A DNA stretch of 64,000 nt, taken from the NCBI GenBank assembly GCA_017471465.1, contig JAFUTI010000010.1, positions 1-64,000 on the forward strand, given 5' to 3'. The notes below the pieces were generated by a model. The model was not told the DNA's origin. It searched no databases and was given only the letters and a program-made list of their open reading frames with translations. Of the stretch, positions 24,173-33,174 are shown piece by piece. Position numbers and translations under genes: made by a program. Source of the DNA: Prevotella sp. (GTDB taxonomy: Bacteria; Bacteroidota; Bacteroidia; Bacteroidales; Bacteroidaceae). The first letter of the stretch is position 1. The number at the start of each line of letters is the position of its first letter.

Positions 24173-24247
24173 CGTGAAATTTTTCTCTCGCGGCCTCTCG
24201 TGAAAAAATACCGGCGTCTCGTGAAAACGTCAGGACCGCTCGTGAAA
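24173..24247. repeat. CTCGTGAAA repeats, 21-bp spacing
   Basis: CTCGTGAAA occurs at 24197, 24218 and 24239 (exactly 21 bp apart), with a related CGTGAAA at 24173. It directly follows the inverted-repeat element and precedes the 3' end of the HHH gene. The function is unknown. Confidence 0.6.
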
Positions 24248-24283
24248 GAAACACGGCGTGTGATATTGACGCAGTCCCCGGAC

Positions 24284-25162
24284 TCAGTACACGATATATG
24301 GTTCCAGACGCTCAATGGCTTCTGGCGGGAAGTTGCGGTCGAGGCTCAGCTGGCGGAGACTCTCCAACGGCCCGTGCAGCCGACGGAAGTCAACGATGGC
24401 ACGTGCCTGGTAGAAGTTGATGTAGGGGTGTCGCTTCAGCTCGTTCAGGGAGAGGCGGTTGATGTGTAGCCAAGGCTTCGGCAGCGTGGAGTCGGGGATG
24501 ATGAAGAATCCGACAGCCGACGTTGGGAAGTCTTCTATCTCAAGCAGCTGCTGTACGCTGCAGAAACCGCCAAGGCGCCGGCGGTAGTCGGCAATCTTCC
24601 GTGCGAAGTGTGGTCCGATGCCTGGAACCTTCCGCAGGGCGGTGGTGTCGGCCATGTTCAGGACGATGCGCTCCTCGGGTTGCAGCTTGACGGGATAGCG
24701 CAGTGTGTCGCGCTCTTTCGCCGGCTCGTGCGCTTTGAAGTAGTCGTCGGCAAGGATGTCGTTCTCTTCTTTGATTCTGATGTAGGGCTCCAGCCGCCGA
24801 TATTGCTTCAGTGTGAGACCGTAGAGGCGGGCGAAGTCGCGCGGCTGCCGATAGACGCCGCCTGCCGCGCGGTATTTATAGATGTTGCGCACCTGCCACG
24901 GCTGTAGTCCCAGCCGCAGCAGTGCCGTACTGTCGGCGGTGTTAGGGTCGAAGAGGAAGAGCTCTGCCTGTCGCGGCTTGCCTTGGTAGAATGGGCGGTT
25001 CGGTGTACTGCTGCCGCCCTTTTTGGTGGCCTTTGTCTCATTGACAGCCTCTGACTCCTGTCGGCCGTCGGTCAGCCAGATGCCCCCTAAGGCAGCTGCG
25101 ATGATGCAGAGCAGGGTGATGATGGCCCGGCGGTCGGACTTTATCAGATAGGTGAACTTCAT
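24284..25162 (-). CDS. membrane-anchored helix-hairpin-helix (ComEA-like) protein
   Basis: 292 residues: an N-terminal membrane anchor (IITLLCIIAAALGGIWL), a variable linker, and three helix-hairpin-helix segments (for example FARLYGLTLKQYRRLEPYI and LRKVPGIGPHFARKIADYRR). HHH proteins of this layout bind double-stranded DNA, and ComEA homologues take up DNA in the periplasm. No pilus or ComEC gene is nearby, so a competence role is only possible. The ATG at 25162 overlaps the stop of the NSS transporter gene (ATGA), making it the last gene of a coupled three-gene operon. Confidence 0.85.
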   Translation of the reverse strand: MKFTYLIKSDRRAIITLLCIIAAALGGIWLTDGRQESEAVNETKATKKGGSSTPNRPFYQGKPRQAELFLFDPNTADSTALLRLGLQPWQVRNIYKYRAAGGVYRQPRDFARLYGLTLKQYRRLEPYIRIKEENDILADDYFKAHEPAKERDTLRYPVKLQPEERIVLNMADTTALRKVPGIGPHFARKIADYRRRLGGFCSVQQLLEIEDFPTSAVGFFIIPDSTLPKPWLHINRLSLNELKRHPYINFYQARAIVDFRRLHGPLESLRQLSLDRNFPPEAIERLEPYIVY

Positions 25163-26514
25163 ATCACGCCAAGCTGGTGGAGGAAGATGAGCAGGATGCA
25201 CAGCGGCACGACGTAGCGTACGCTGAAATGCCAGAGCGGAAACAGCGACTGGCTGACGGTGTCTTGGTTGGTCAGCTCGTCATAGACGGTCCTCTTGGAG
25301 ACCGCCCAGCCCAGCATGATGCTTGTCAGCAGTGCACCGGCGGGCAGCATGACCTGTGCCGTCAGCAGGTCGCAGAAGTCCATCAGCGACAGGCCGAAGA
25401 GGCTGATGCCTTTGACGGCGCCGACGCTGAGCGAGCAGAACACGCAGATGACGCTGCAGGCGCCGGTGAGTATCCATGCTGCATGGCTGCGCTTCAGCTT
25501 CAGTTCCTCGTGGAAGAAGGCCGTGCCTATCTCGTGCATGGAGATGGTCGATGTCATGGCTGCGAAGACCAGCAAGGCATAGAATAGTATGCTGATGACG
25601 TAGCCCGCGGTGGGCATCTGAGCAAAGGCCTGTTGGAAGACGTTGGGCAGGGTGATGAAGATGAGCGACGGCCCTGAGTCGGGGTTGACGCCGACGGAGA
25701 AGGCTGCCGGGAAGATCATGAGTCCGGCAAGGATGGCAATGACGGTGTCTATCAGCGCTATCTGCGTAGCCGACCGCAGCAGGTTGGTGCCGCGGCTGAA
25801 GTAGCTGGCGTAGGTACAGAGGCAGGCTGTGCCGAGGGAGAGCGAGAAGAAGGCCTGTCCGAGGGCTTCGAGCAGTGTGCTGTGAGTCACTTTCGAGAAG
25901 TCGGGCAGCAGCAGGAAGCGGATGCCGTCAATGGCTCCCGGCAGCAGACACGAGGCCACGACGATGACCACCAGCAGCAGTAGCAGTAGCGGCATGAGAA
26001 TCTTCGACGCCCGCTCGATGCCCTGCTGAACGCCTCTGACGATAATCAGGTGGGTTATCAGTACGAAGGCCACGCCCCACAGGCAGGGTTTCAGCGGGTC
26101 GCTTGAGAACGTCTGGAAATACCGGCTCACGTATTCGGTGTCGCCGGAAAGCTGGCCGCCGACAGATGCGAAGAGGTATTGCAGGCACCAACCGGCAACG
26201 ACGGCATAGAAGCCCAGGATGATGGTCGACGTGAGGATGCCCAGCAGTCCGACGCCCCGCCACAGCCTGCCACCCATTTTGCCGTAGGCACGGTAGGCGT
26301 TGGCCTGTGCATGGCGTCCGATGATAAACTCGCTCACCATGCCGGGGATGCCCAGCAGCAGGATGCAGCCGAAGTAGAGGACGATGAAGGCCGCGCCGCC
26401 GTTCTGTCCCGTCATAAACGGGAAGCGCCAGACGTTGCCCAGGCCCACTGCCGACCCTGCCGTAGCCAGGATGATACCCAGCTTGCTGCCGAAGCTGCCT
26501 CGTGGTGTGCTCAT
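25159..26514 (-). CDS. NSS-family sodium-dependent transporter (second copy)
   Basis: 451 residues with about twelve membrane segments, and the LeuT-fold sodium-site signature ATAGSAVGLGNVWRFPFMTG at the N-terminus. NSS bacterial members import amino acids such as tryptophan, leucine or tyrosine with sodium; the substrate here is not readable. It is about half identical by eye to the upstream NSS gene, with the block NPDSGPSLIFITLPNVFQQA unchanged. The genes overlap by ATGA, so a tandem duplication with coupled translation is likely. Confidence 0.92.
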   Translation of the reverse strand: MSTPRGSFGSKLGIILATAGSAVGLGNVWRFPFMTGQNGGAAFIVLYFGCILLLGIPGMVSEFIIGRHAQANAYRAYGKMGGRLWRGVGLLGILTSTIILGFYAVVAGWCLQYLFASVGGQLSGDTEYVSRYFQTFSSDPLKPCLWGVAFVLITHLIIVRGVQQGIERASKILMPLLLLLLVVIVVASCLLPGAIDGIRFLLLPDFSKVTHSTLLEALGQAFFSLSLGTACLCTYASYFSRGTNLLRSATQIALIDTVIAILAGLMIFPAAFSVGVNPDSGPSLIFITLPNVFQQAFAQMPTAGYVISILFYALLVFAAMTSTISMHEIGTAFFHEELKLKRSHAAWILTGACSVICVFCSLSVGAVKGISLFGLSLMDFCDLLTAQVMLPAGALLTSIMLGWAVSKRTVYDELTNQDTVSQSLFPLWHFSVRYVVPLCILLIFLHQLGVI

Positions 26515-27908
26515 ATCAGTCCGAATTGATGAAGGAAAATAAAGAGTATACAGACGGGACAGACGTACTTCACCAGGAAGAGGAAGAGGTGGAAATGTCG
26601 TCCGCGCAGCGTGCCCCAGTTGGTGAACTCGTCGCGCACAATCTTATGGGGCACGAACCAGCCTATGAAGATACAGGTCAGGAAGCCGACGACGGGCAGG
26701 AATATCTGTCCCGTGACGAAGTCGAACCAGTCGAAGAGTGTACGCCCGAAGAACTCCAGGCTGTGGCCGACGGCACCCAGCGACAGTGAACAGAAGATGC
26801 CGACGATGCTCGTTGAGACGGTCACGATGAGCGCTGCCCGTTTACGGGTGATGCTCAGCTCCTCGTGGAAGAAGGCCGTCGACACCTCGTGCAGCGAGAT
26901 GAGCGACGTCAGGGCTGCCAGCGACAGGAGGAGGAAGAACAGCAGGGCAATGAGGTAACCTACCGCAGGCACCTGCGCAAAGGCCTGCTGGAAGACGTTG
27001 GGCAGGGTGATGAAGATGAGCGACGGCCCTGAGTCGGGATTGACGCCGACGGAGAAGGCCGCCGGAAAAATCATGAGTCCGGCGAGGATGGCCACGATGG
27101 AGTCGATGACGCCTATCTGTACGGCCGACTTCGTCAGGTTGGTCTGTCGGGAGAAATAGCTGGCGTATGTGCAGATACAACCCATGGCGATGGAGAGCGA
27201 GTAGAAGGCCTGGCCCAGTGCTGCCAGGAACACGTCGCTGTTGATGGCCGAGAAGTCGGGCTTGAAGAGAAACTCTATGCCTTTTTCCGCCCCAGGCAGC
27301 AGACACGAAGCCCCGACGATGATCAGCAGCAGGATAAAGAGGGCCGGCATCAGCAGCTTAGATGCCTTCTCTATGCCGTCGCGCACGCCATGCTCGATAA
27401 TGAGGTAGGTGATGCCGAGGATGATGACCGTCCAGAAGATAGGCTTCACCGGGTCGCTGGAGAATTCGGTGAAGTACTGCTGATAGAAAGTCGGCTCGCC
27501 ATGCATCTGGCCGATGAGCGATGCCCACACATACTGCAGGCACCAGCCAGCCACCACGGCATAGTAGCCCGTGATGAGAAATCCCGTCAGCACACCCATA
27601 TAGCCGATGAGTGCCCAAGGCCGGCCCTCGGCCATCGTCCTGAATGCTCGGGCCGTGTTGGCCTGTCCGTGGCGGCCGATGATAAACTCGCTGATCATGC
27701 AGGGCATTCCCAAGAGTAGCACACAGGCAAGATAGATGAGGATGAAGACGGCACCGCCGTTCTGGCCCGCCATATAAGGGAAGCGCCACACGTTGCCCAG
27801 TCCGACAGCTGACCCTGCCGTGGCCAGGATGACGCCCACCATACTACTGAAGTTTGCCCTTTTTTCCGGGCCGTTCTCTCCGGCCCGCAGTCGTTCTAGT
27901 TTTGCCAT
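26511..27908 (-). CDS. NSS-family sodium-dependent transporter (first copy)
   Basis: 465 residues with the same LeuT-fold signature (ATAGSAVGLGNVWRFPYMAG) and about twelve membrane segments. The long upstream frame extension crosses the -7 box at 27936-27943, so I start at the ATG at 27908 (MAKLERLRAG). It is the first gene of the operon NSS-NSS-HHH, with ATGA overlaps at both junctions. Two adjacent paralogues may have different amino-acid specificities or form a pair. Confidence 0.92.
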   Translation of the reverse strand: MAKLERLRAGENGPEKRANFSSMVGVILATAGSAVGLGNVWRFPYMAGQNGGAVFILIYLACVLLLGMPCMISEFIIGRHGQANTARAFRTMAEGRPWALIGYMGVLTGFLITGYYAVVAGWCLQYVWASLIGQMHGEPTFYQQYFTEFSSDPVKPIFWTVIILGITYLIIEHGVRDGIEKASKLLMPALFILLLIIVGASCLLPGAEKGIEFLFKPDFSAINSDVFLAALGQAFYSLSIAMGCICTYASYFSRQTNLTKSAVQIGVIDSIVAILAGLMIFPAAFSVGVNPDSGPSLIFITLPNVFQQAFAQVPAVGYLIALLFFLLLSLAALTSLISLHEVSTAFFHEELSITRKRAALIVTVSTSIVGIFCSLSLGAVGHSLEFFGRTLFDWFDFVTGQIFLPVVGFLTCIFIGWFVPHKIVRDEFTNWGTLRGRHFHLFLFLVKYVCPVCILFIFLHQFGLI

Positions 27909-27935
27909 CTTTGCTGATTTTTCACAATTCGCTTG

Positions 27936-27943
27936 CAAAAGTA
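27936..27943 (-). promoter_or_regulatory. -7 box of the NSS operon
   Basis: TACTTTTG on the minus strand. It is 12 bp from the -7 box of the divergent VanZ-like gene, so the two promoters overlap and may be co-regulated. Confidence 0.55.
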
Positions 27944-27955
27944 CGTTTTTTTTCT

Positions 27956-27963
27956 TACTTTTG
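27956..27963 (+). promoter_or_regulatory. -7 box of the VanZ-like gene
   Basis: TACTTTTG, 29 nt before the ATG at 27993. Confidence 0.55.
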
Positions 27964-27992
27964 CAGCAAAATCGTAAATAAAAGTTCAGAAG

Positions 27993-28400
27993 ATGCTTGA
28001 ATTTGTATGGAAAAACGTCAGGAGATACCCCTTTTCCGTGCTCTGTGTCGTCACGGTCTGGGTGTTGTCGCTCTTGCCCTTTTTCCCTGAGACACCTCTC
28101 GACGACGTTGAGTTTATCGACAAATGGGTGCACTTTATCATGTATGGCGGTACGACCATTGTCATCTGGTGGGAGTACTACCTGCACCACCGTCAGCAGC
28201 TGCACGTCAGCCGACGGCTGCTGCTCTGGGGCGTCCTGGCACCCATCCTGATGGGCGGCCTGCTGGAGCTGCTGCAGGCCTATGCCACCACGACGCGCAA
28301 TGGCGACTGGCTGGACTTTGCCGCCAACACGTTAGGCGTCGTCATCGGCGTCGTCTGTTCGCTACTGTGCTGGAGCCTGTTGCAACGTGCTTACAAATAA
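27993..28400 (+). CDS. VanZ-like small membrane protein
   Basis: 135 residues with four membrane segments. The signature DKWVHFIMYGG followed by LEL-LQAYATTTRNGDWLDFAAN matches the VanZ/PF04892 fold, in which an acidic residue and a conserved DWxD motif lie at the membrane face. VanZ gives low-level teicoplanin resistance in Enterococcus. Chromosomal homologues like this one have no known function. It has its own promoter, divergent from the NSS operon. Confidence 0.85.
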   Translation: MLEFVWKNVRRYPFSVLCVVTVWVLSLLPFFPETPLDDVEFIDKWVHFIMYGGTTIVIWWEYYLHHRQQLHVSRRLLLWGVLAPILMGGLLELLQAYATTTRNGDWLDFAANTLGVVIGVVCSLLCWSLLQRAYK

Positions 28401-28468
28401 CATTAGGGTCTTACCCACAAAACAGCGTTAAACTTCCTAATTCTTTTTGCTGTATCGTTTTTTATTCG

Positions 28469-28476
28469 TAACTTTG
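28469..28476 (+). promoter_or_regulatory. -7 box of the dut operon
   Basis: TAACTTTG, 20 nt before the dut start codon. The next three genes follow without another clear promoter. Confidence 0.6.
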
Positions 28477-28496
28477 CACACTAAAAACAGAATTCT

Positions 28497-28931
28497 ATGG
28501 TCATCAAAGTCGTTAACAAAGGACACCAGCCACTGCCTGCCTATGCCACCCCACAGAGTGCCGGCATGGATTTGCGGGCTAATCTGGATGCGCCTGTCAC
28601 ACTGCGCCCCATGGAGCGGCGGCTGATTCCCACAGGGCTGCACATCGCCCTGCCTGAGGGCTATGAAGCCCAGATAAGACCGCGGAGCGGTCTGGCCCTG
28701 AAGAAGGGTATCACGGTGCTGAACGCCCCAGGTACGGTGGATGCCGACTATCGTGGCGAAGTGGGCGTGCTGCTCATCAACCTGTCGGCAGAGGATTTCG
28801 TCGTCAACGACGGCGAACGCATCGCCCAGATGGTCATTGCCCGCCACGAACAGGGCGAGTTCCGGCAGGTCGACCTGCTCGATGAGACCGAGCGCGGCGA
28901 GGGCGGCTACGGACATACGGGAGTTAAATAG
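28497..28931 (+). CDS. dut: deoxyuridine 5'-triphosphate nucleotidohydrolase (dUTPase)
   Basis: 144 residues, the normal size for the trimeric all-beta dUTPase. All five motifs are present in order: [32 protein letters not shown] with the uracil-binding hairpin and catalytic Asp, GERIAQMV, and the flexible C-terminal arm [10 protein letters not shown]. It hydrolyses dUTP to dUMP and pyrophosphate, keeping uracil out of DNA and supplying dTMP synthesis. It is first in an operon with a TPR protein, a DUF4292 lipoprotein and an EnvC-like protein, an arrangement common in Bacteroidales. Confidence 0.96.
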   Translation: MVIKVVNKGHQPLPAYATPQSAGMDLRANLDAPVTLRPMERRLIPTGLHIALPEGYEAQIRPRSGLALKKGITVLNAPGTVDADYRGEVGVLLINLSAEDFVVNDGERIAQMVIARHEQGEFRQVDLLDETERGEGGYGHTGVK

Positions 28932-28944
28932 TGAGGTTACAGGT

Positions 28945-30642
28945 ATGAGGAGGCTGATTGTCGTCGTCGCGTCACTGCTTGTCAGTATGCCGTTCCTGGC
29001 TGCCGATTCGGTCAGCCTGAGCTACGACACGTTCTTCCTGGAAGCTATGGTGCAGCGTCAGAAGGGCAACAACGCCGCCGCCTTCGACCTGTTGCAACAC
29101 TGCGTCAGACTGAAGCCCCAGGCTGCCGAGGCTTACTACTTTCTTGCACAATACTACGACCTGCTGAAGAACGACAGCCTGTCGGGGCAGTACTACCAGA
29201 AAGCGGCCGAGTTAGAACCCGACAATGCCGTCTTCCTCGAGACGCTGGCACAGTGGTATGTCACTCAGCAGAATTACGACAATGCCATCAAGGCCGTCGA
29301 ACGCCTGTATAGTCAGGACAAGAGTCGCGACGACCTGCTGGAGATGCTCTACGAACTGTACCAGCAGACGGAGGACTACTCAATGGCTATCGAGACGCTG
29401 AACCGGATAGAGGCTGCCGAGGGCAAGAGCGAGCGCCTGTCGTATGCCAAGAGCGAGATGTACACCAAGCAGGGCATGAAACAGGCAGCTATTGACGAGA
29501 TGAAGGCGCTGGCCCGCCAGTACCCCAACGACCTGAACTATAAGGGAATGTATGCCGACATGCTGCTACGCAACGACGAGGAGCAGCAGGCCCTTCGTCT
29601 CTACAATGAAATATTGGCCGAGGAGCCCGATAACACCCGTGCCCTGGTGTCGCTCCGCAGCTATTACAGGGTGCAGGGGGAGACGGAGCTGGTAGACTCC
29701 CTCACTGAGCTCATCCTGCTCAATCCTGCCAGTACCACCGAGCAGCGCGTCTATATGATGCGACAGATGGTGGGCGAGAGCGAACGCGCCGGCGGCGACA
29801 GCACTCAGGTGCTGGAGATGTTTCACAAGATGCTGCAGCAGCCACAGAAGAACGCCGACATCGCCGTCCTCTGTGCCGCCTATATGGACTTGAAGAAAAT
29901 GCCGCGCGACACCATAGGAGCGATGCTCCATACCGTCCTGCAGATAGCCCCCGACAATGCGGCAGCACGCCTTCAGCTGGTGAGCTTCGCCTGGGACCGC
30001 AAGGACCACGACGAGGTGATCAGCCTCTGTCAGGAGGCACGGCAGTATAACCCTGAGGAGATGGCGTTCTACTACTATCAGGGAATGGCCTATTATCAGA
30101 AAGACCAGAAGGACGATGCTCTGGGCGCCTTCCAGAACGGCATCAGCGTCATCACTCGCGAGAGTAATCCTGCTATCGTCAGCGACTTCTATGCCGTCAT
30201 GGGCGACCTGCTGCACCAGAAGGGTATGGCCCGTCAGGCTTTCGAGGCCTACGACTCATGCCTGCAGTGGAAAGACGACAACATCATGTGTCTGAACAAC
30301 TACGCGTACTATCTCAGCGAACTGGGCCAGCAGCTGGACAAGGCCGAGCAGATGAGCTATAGGACCATCAAGGCGGAGCCCAAGAACGCCACCTATCTCG
30401 ACACCTACGCCTGGATTCTCTTCATGGAGGAGCGCTTTGCCGAGGCGAAGATCTATATCGACCGGGCCTTGCAGAACGATTCCGACAGCAGTGCCGTCAT
30501 CACCGAGCATGCCGGTGACATCTATGTCAGAAGCGGCGACGCCGACCGCGCCGTGGCCTTGTGGCAGCAGGCGTTGCAGAAAGACCCTGGCAACAAGATG
30601 CTTATCAGAAAAATCAAACGCAGAAAATACTTCAAGAAATGA
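28945..30642 (+). CDS. periplasmic tetratricopeptide-repeat protein
   Basis: 565 residues with a signal peptide (MRRLIVVVASLLVSMPFLAA) and at least ten TPR repeats (for example KGNNAAAFDLLQHCVRLKPQ, DNAIKAVERLYSQDKSRDDL and RALQNDSDSSAVITEHAGDI near the end). TPRs make protein-protein contacts, and proteins at this position in Bacteroidales act at the envelope, though the partner is not known. The start at 28945 gives the signal peptide; upstream frame sequence is in the dut gene. Its stop overlaps the DUF4292 start by ATGA, so the products may work together. Confidence 0.85.
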   Translation: MRRLIVVVASLLVSMPFLAADSVSLSYDTFFLEAMVQRQKGNNAAAFDLLQHCVRLKPQAAEAYYFLAQYYDLLKNDSLSGQYYQKAAELEPDNAVFLETLAQWYVTQQNYDNAIKAVERLYSQDKSRDDLLEMLYELYQQTEDYSMAIETLNRIEAAEGKSERLSYAKSEMYTKQGMKQAAIDEMKALARQYPNDLNYKGMYADMLLRNDEEQQALRLYNEILAEEPDNTRALVSLRSYYRVQGETELVDSLTELILLNPASTTEQRVYMMRQMVGESERAGGDSTQVLEMFHKMLQQPQKNADIAVLCAAYMDLKKMPRDTIGAMLHTVLQIAPDNAAARLQLVSFAWDRKDHDEVISLCQEARQYNPEEMAFYYYQGMAYYQKDQKDDALGAFQNGISVITRESNPAIVSDFYAVMGDLLHQKGMARQAFEAYDSCLQWKDDNIMCLNNYAYYLSELGQQLDKAEQMSYRTIKAEPKNATYLDTYAWILFMEERFAEAKIYIDRALQNDSDSSAVITEHAGDIYVRSGDADRAVALWQQALQKDPGNKMLIRKIKRRKYFKK

Positions 30643-31487
30643 AAAAGTCAAGTTTACTGAAAGTCGCCATTTTAGCATGGCCGCTGGTGTTTGTATCGTG
30701 TAAGTCCAAGAAGGTCGTTACCGATGACAACCCCACACCTGTGCCGACCAGCCAGACACAGTTCCTGAACAAGGTGAAGGACAATGTTCAGACGACGAAG
30801 TTCATCACTTCGAAAGTGAAGTTCACTGTCGAGGTGGGCTCTCAGAACATCTCCCTCACCGGAAATATGAAGATGAAGCGCGACGACGTCATCCGTCTGC
30901 AACTCATGGCCTTCGGATTCGTTGAGGCCGCACGCCTGGAGTTTACCAAGGACTATGTCCTCATCATGGACCGTATCAACAAGCAGTTCCTGAAGGCACC
31001 GTATATGTCAATCGACTTCCTGCGCAACAGCGGACTTAACTTCTACTCCCTGCAGGCTCTCTTCTGGAACGAACTCTTCCAGCCCAACCGCGTCAGCGTC
31101 AACGAAGAGGATTTGCTGAAGTATGCCACTACGGAGTCAGGCGACGACATTGTCATCTCCCTGGACGACTCAAGAATTGACTATAGCTGGCTGGCGAGCC
31201 GTGAGTCGGGTGTCATTAAAATGGCCAACATCCTGTATAAGGACCGTCTGAACGGCAACTCACAGCTGAACTGGGACTATGTCAACTTCGCCACACTGGA
31301 GAACTCCAACGTCAAGTTCCCCGATGAGATGAACGTCACGCTGACTACCCCGAAGAAGGAAGTCAAGCTCAGACTCAAGCTCAACTATATCGGCAACGAG
31401 ACAGAGTGGAACACCCGCACTGAGGTGTCAAACAAGTACCGTGAGGTGACAATCGACGAGATTCTACAACGTTTCATGGCCTTGTAA
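30639..31487 (+). CDS. DUF4292 outer-membrane lipoprotein
   Basis: 282 residues with a lipoprotein signal (LAWPLVFVSC, cysteine followed by KSKK). The body matches DUF4292, a LolA/LolB-like beta-sheet with SQNISLTGNMKMKRDDVIRL and FGFVEAARLEFTKDYVLIMD, and the C-terminal REVTIDEILQRFMAL. LolB-like proteins carry lipoproteins to the outer membrane, so a role in envelope assembly is plausible, but no experiment defines this family. The start at 30639 is set by the ATGA overlap with the TPR gene. Confidence 0.85.
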   Translation: MKKSSLLKVAILAWPLVFVSCKSKKVVTDDNPTPVPTSQTQFLNKVKDNVQTTKFITSKVKFTVEVGSQNISLTGNMKMKRDDVIRLQLMAFGFVEAARLEFTKDYVLIMDRINKQFLKAPYMSIDFLRNSGLNFYSLQALFWNELFQPNRVSVNEEDLLKYATTESGDDIVISLDDSRIDYSWLASRESGVIKMANILYKDRLNGNSQLNWDYVNFATLENSNVKFPDEMNVTLTTPKKEVKLRLKLNYIGNETEWNTRTEVSNKYREVTIDEILQRFMAL

Positions 31488-31491
31488 GCTG

Positions 31492-33126
31492 ATGAGAAGA
31501 CTGTCATGGCTGTTGGCTGTAAGCTGGCTGTTAGCGGTTACCACTGTTCCTGCACAGACACGGAAGTCTGGGCAGCAAAAGGCGCGTACAACGCAGACTG
31601 CCAGGACGAAAGCCAAGACCACTGCCAAGACAAAAAGTCAGAAGGCCAAGACGACAGCGACAAAAGCAACAAAAGCGCAGCCCACCGTAAAGGGTCTGCA
31701 GAACCAGCGCCAGCAACTCCAGCGCCAGATCAAGGAGCAGGAGCGTAAGCTGCAGGCCAACCGCCAGAATGTCAAGAAGCGTCTGGAGAACCTTCAGATC
31801 ATCAATACTGAGATTGCCGACAAGCGTCGCACCATCGACACCATCCGTCGTGACATCGGCGTGCTCGACGGCAATATCAACACCCTGGACATACAGCTGA
31901 AGACCCTCGACAAGAAACTTGATGAGCGCAGACAAAACTACATGAAGTCGATGCGCTATATGCACCGCAACCGCTCCATGCAGAACCAGCTGATGTTTAT
32001 CTTCAGCGCCAGTAACTTTACGCAGATGTACCGCCGGCTGCGTTTCACCCGCGAGTACGCTAAATATCAGCGGGCACAGGGCGAGGCCGTAATGATCTTA
32101 CAGGACGATATCAGGCAAGCCCAGGAGGAGTTGGCTGCTAATAAGCGACAGAAAGACCGGCTGCTCAGTCGTGGCGAACAGGAACGTAGGGACCTTGAGG
32201 GTAAACAGGCTGAGCAGCAGCAGGTGGTCAGCACGCTGCAGAAGGAGCAGAAGACCATCGAGAGTCTTATCACCCAGCAACGCAAGAAAGACGAGGCTCT
32301 CAATGCCCAGATAGAAAAACTCATCGCCGAGGAGATAGCCCGTGCCAAAGCCCGTGCTGAGGCTGAAGCCCGTGCTGAGGCTAAGCGCAAAGCCGCTGAG
32401 GCCGCTGCCAAGAAGCGTGCCGAGGAGCTGGCGCGTAAGAAAGCTGCTGCCGAGGCCGCAGCACGCGAGAACGTCCGACGTATTGCTGAGGCTAAAGCCC
32501 GTGAGGAGCGTGCCAAGCAGCAGGCGCTTGCTGCCGCCAAGAAGAGCGCTGCAGAGAAAGCGGCTGCCGAGGCTGCCGCCCGTGAGGCCGAGCAGGCCCG
32601 TCGTGAGGCTGAGCGTAAGGCTAATGAAGAGACCAAGGCCCATGAGCGCGAGGTGGCCGAGGCCCGGAAGAAGGAACGTGAAGAGGTACGCGAGACGTTC
32701 ACTGTCTCATCGGAAGACCGCCGTCTGAGTGGTAACTTCGAGAACAACCGCGGACGTCTGCCTATGCCTATTACCGGCGGCTACCGCATCGTCAACGGCT
32801 TCGGTCAGAATGCTGTCGAAGGTCTGAAGGGTGTGCAGCTCGACAACAAAGGCATCAACATCAAGGGACAGCCCGGTGCCATGGCCCGCTGCGTCTTCAA
32901 CGGTGAGGTGTGTGCCGTCTTTAATATCGGTGGTGTGATGGGTGTCATGGTGCGTCATGGCAGCTATATCTCCGTCTATACCAACCTCTCCAGTGTCAGC
33001 GTCCGCCGCGGTCAGCAGGTCAGTGCACGCCAGACGCTGGGCACCGTCAATAGTGACGGCATCCTCCACTTCCAGCTTCGCAAGGGCACGGCCCCCCAAA
33101 ATCCCGCCGGCTGGCTGGGTCGCTGA
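31492..33126 (+). CDS. EnvC-like coiled-coil protein with degenerate LytM domain
   Basis: 544 residues: signal peptide (1-21), a Lys/Thr/Ala-rich low-complexity linker (22-65), a long coiled coil (about 68-285), a charged alanine-rich helical stretch (about 285-405) and a C-terminal M23/LytM fold (about 425-544). The zinc-binding residues of active M23 peptidases are replaced: NKGINIKG has Asn where HxGxD is expected, and VYTNL has Asn where YSHL/YAHL is expected. Like EnvC it is therefore probably an inactive activator of amidases at division. The terminator at 33139-33172 ends the operon. Confidence 0.88.
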   Translation: MRRLSWLLAVSWLLAVTTVPAQTRKSGQQKARTTQTARTKAKTTAKTKSQKAKTTATKATKAQPTVKGLQNQRQQLQRQIKEQERKLQANRQNVKKRLENLQIINTEIADKRRTIDTIRRDIGVLDGNINTLDIQLKTLDKKLDERRQNYMKSMRYMHRNRSMQNQLMFIFSASNFTQMYRRLRFTREYAKYQRAQGEAVMILQDDIRQAQEELAANKRQKDRLLSRGEQERRDLEGKQAEQQQVVSTLQKEQKTIESLITQQRKKDEALNAQIEKLIAEEIARAKARAEAEARAEAKRKAAEAAAKKRAEELARKKAAAEAAARENVRRIAEAKAREERAKQQALAAAKKSAAEKAAAEAAAREAEQARREAERKANEETKAHEREVAEARKKEREEVRETFTVSSEDRRLSGNFENNRGRLPMPITGGYRIVNGFGQNAVEGLKGVQLDNKGINIKGQPGAMARCVFNGEVCAVFNIGGVMGVMVRHGSYISVYTNLSSVSVRRGQQVSARQTLGTVNSDGILHFQLRKGTAPQNPAGWLGR

Positions 33127-33138
33127 GTATCAATAAAT

Positions 33139-33172
33139 AAAAAGAGGATGTGCCTTGACACATCCTCTTTTT
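33139..33172. terminator. bidirectional terminator between envC-like gene and glnN
   Basis: AAAAAGAGGATGTG pairs with CACATCCTCTTTTT around a 6-nt loop, with A/T-tracts on both sides. It serves both convergent genes. Confidence 0.9.
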
Positions 33173-33174
33173 GA

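Noticed and set aside
28437-28916. Minus-strand frame opposite dut
   Set aside because: Antisense of the conserved dUTPase motifs.
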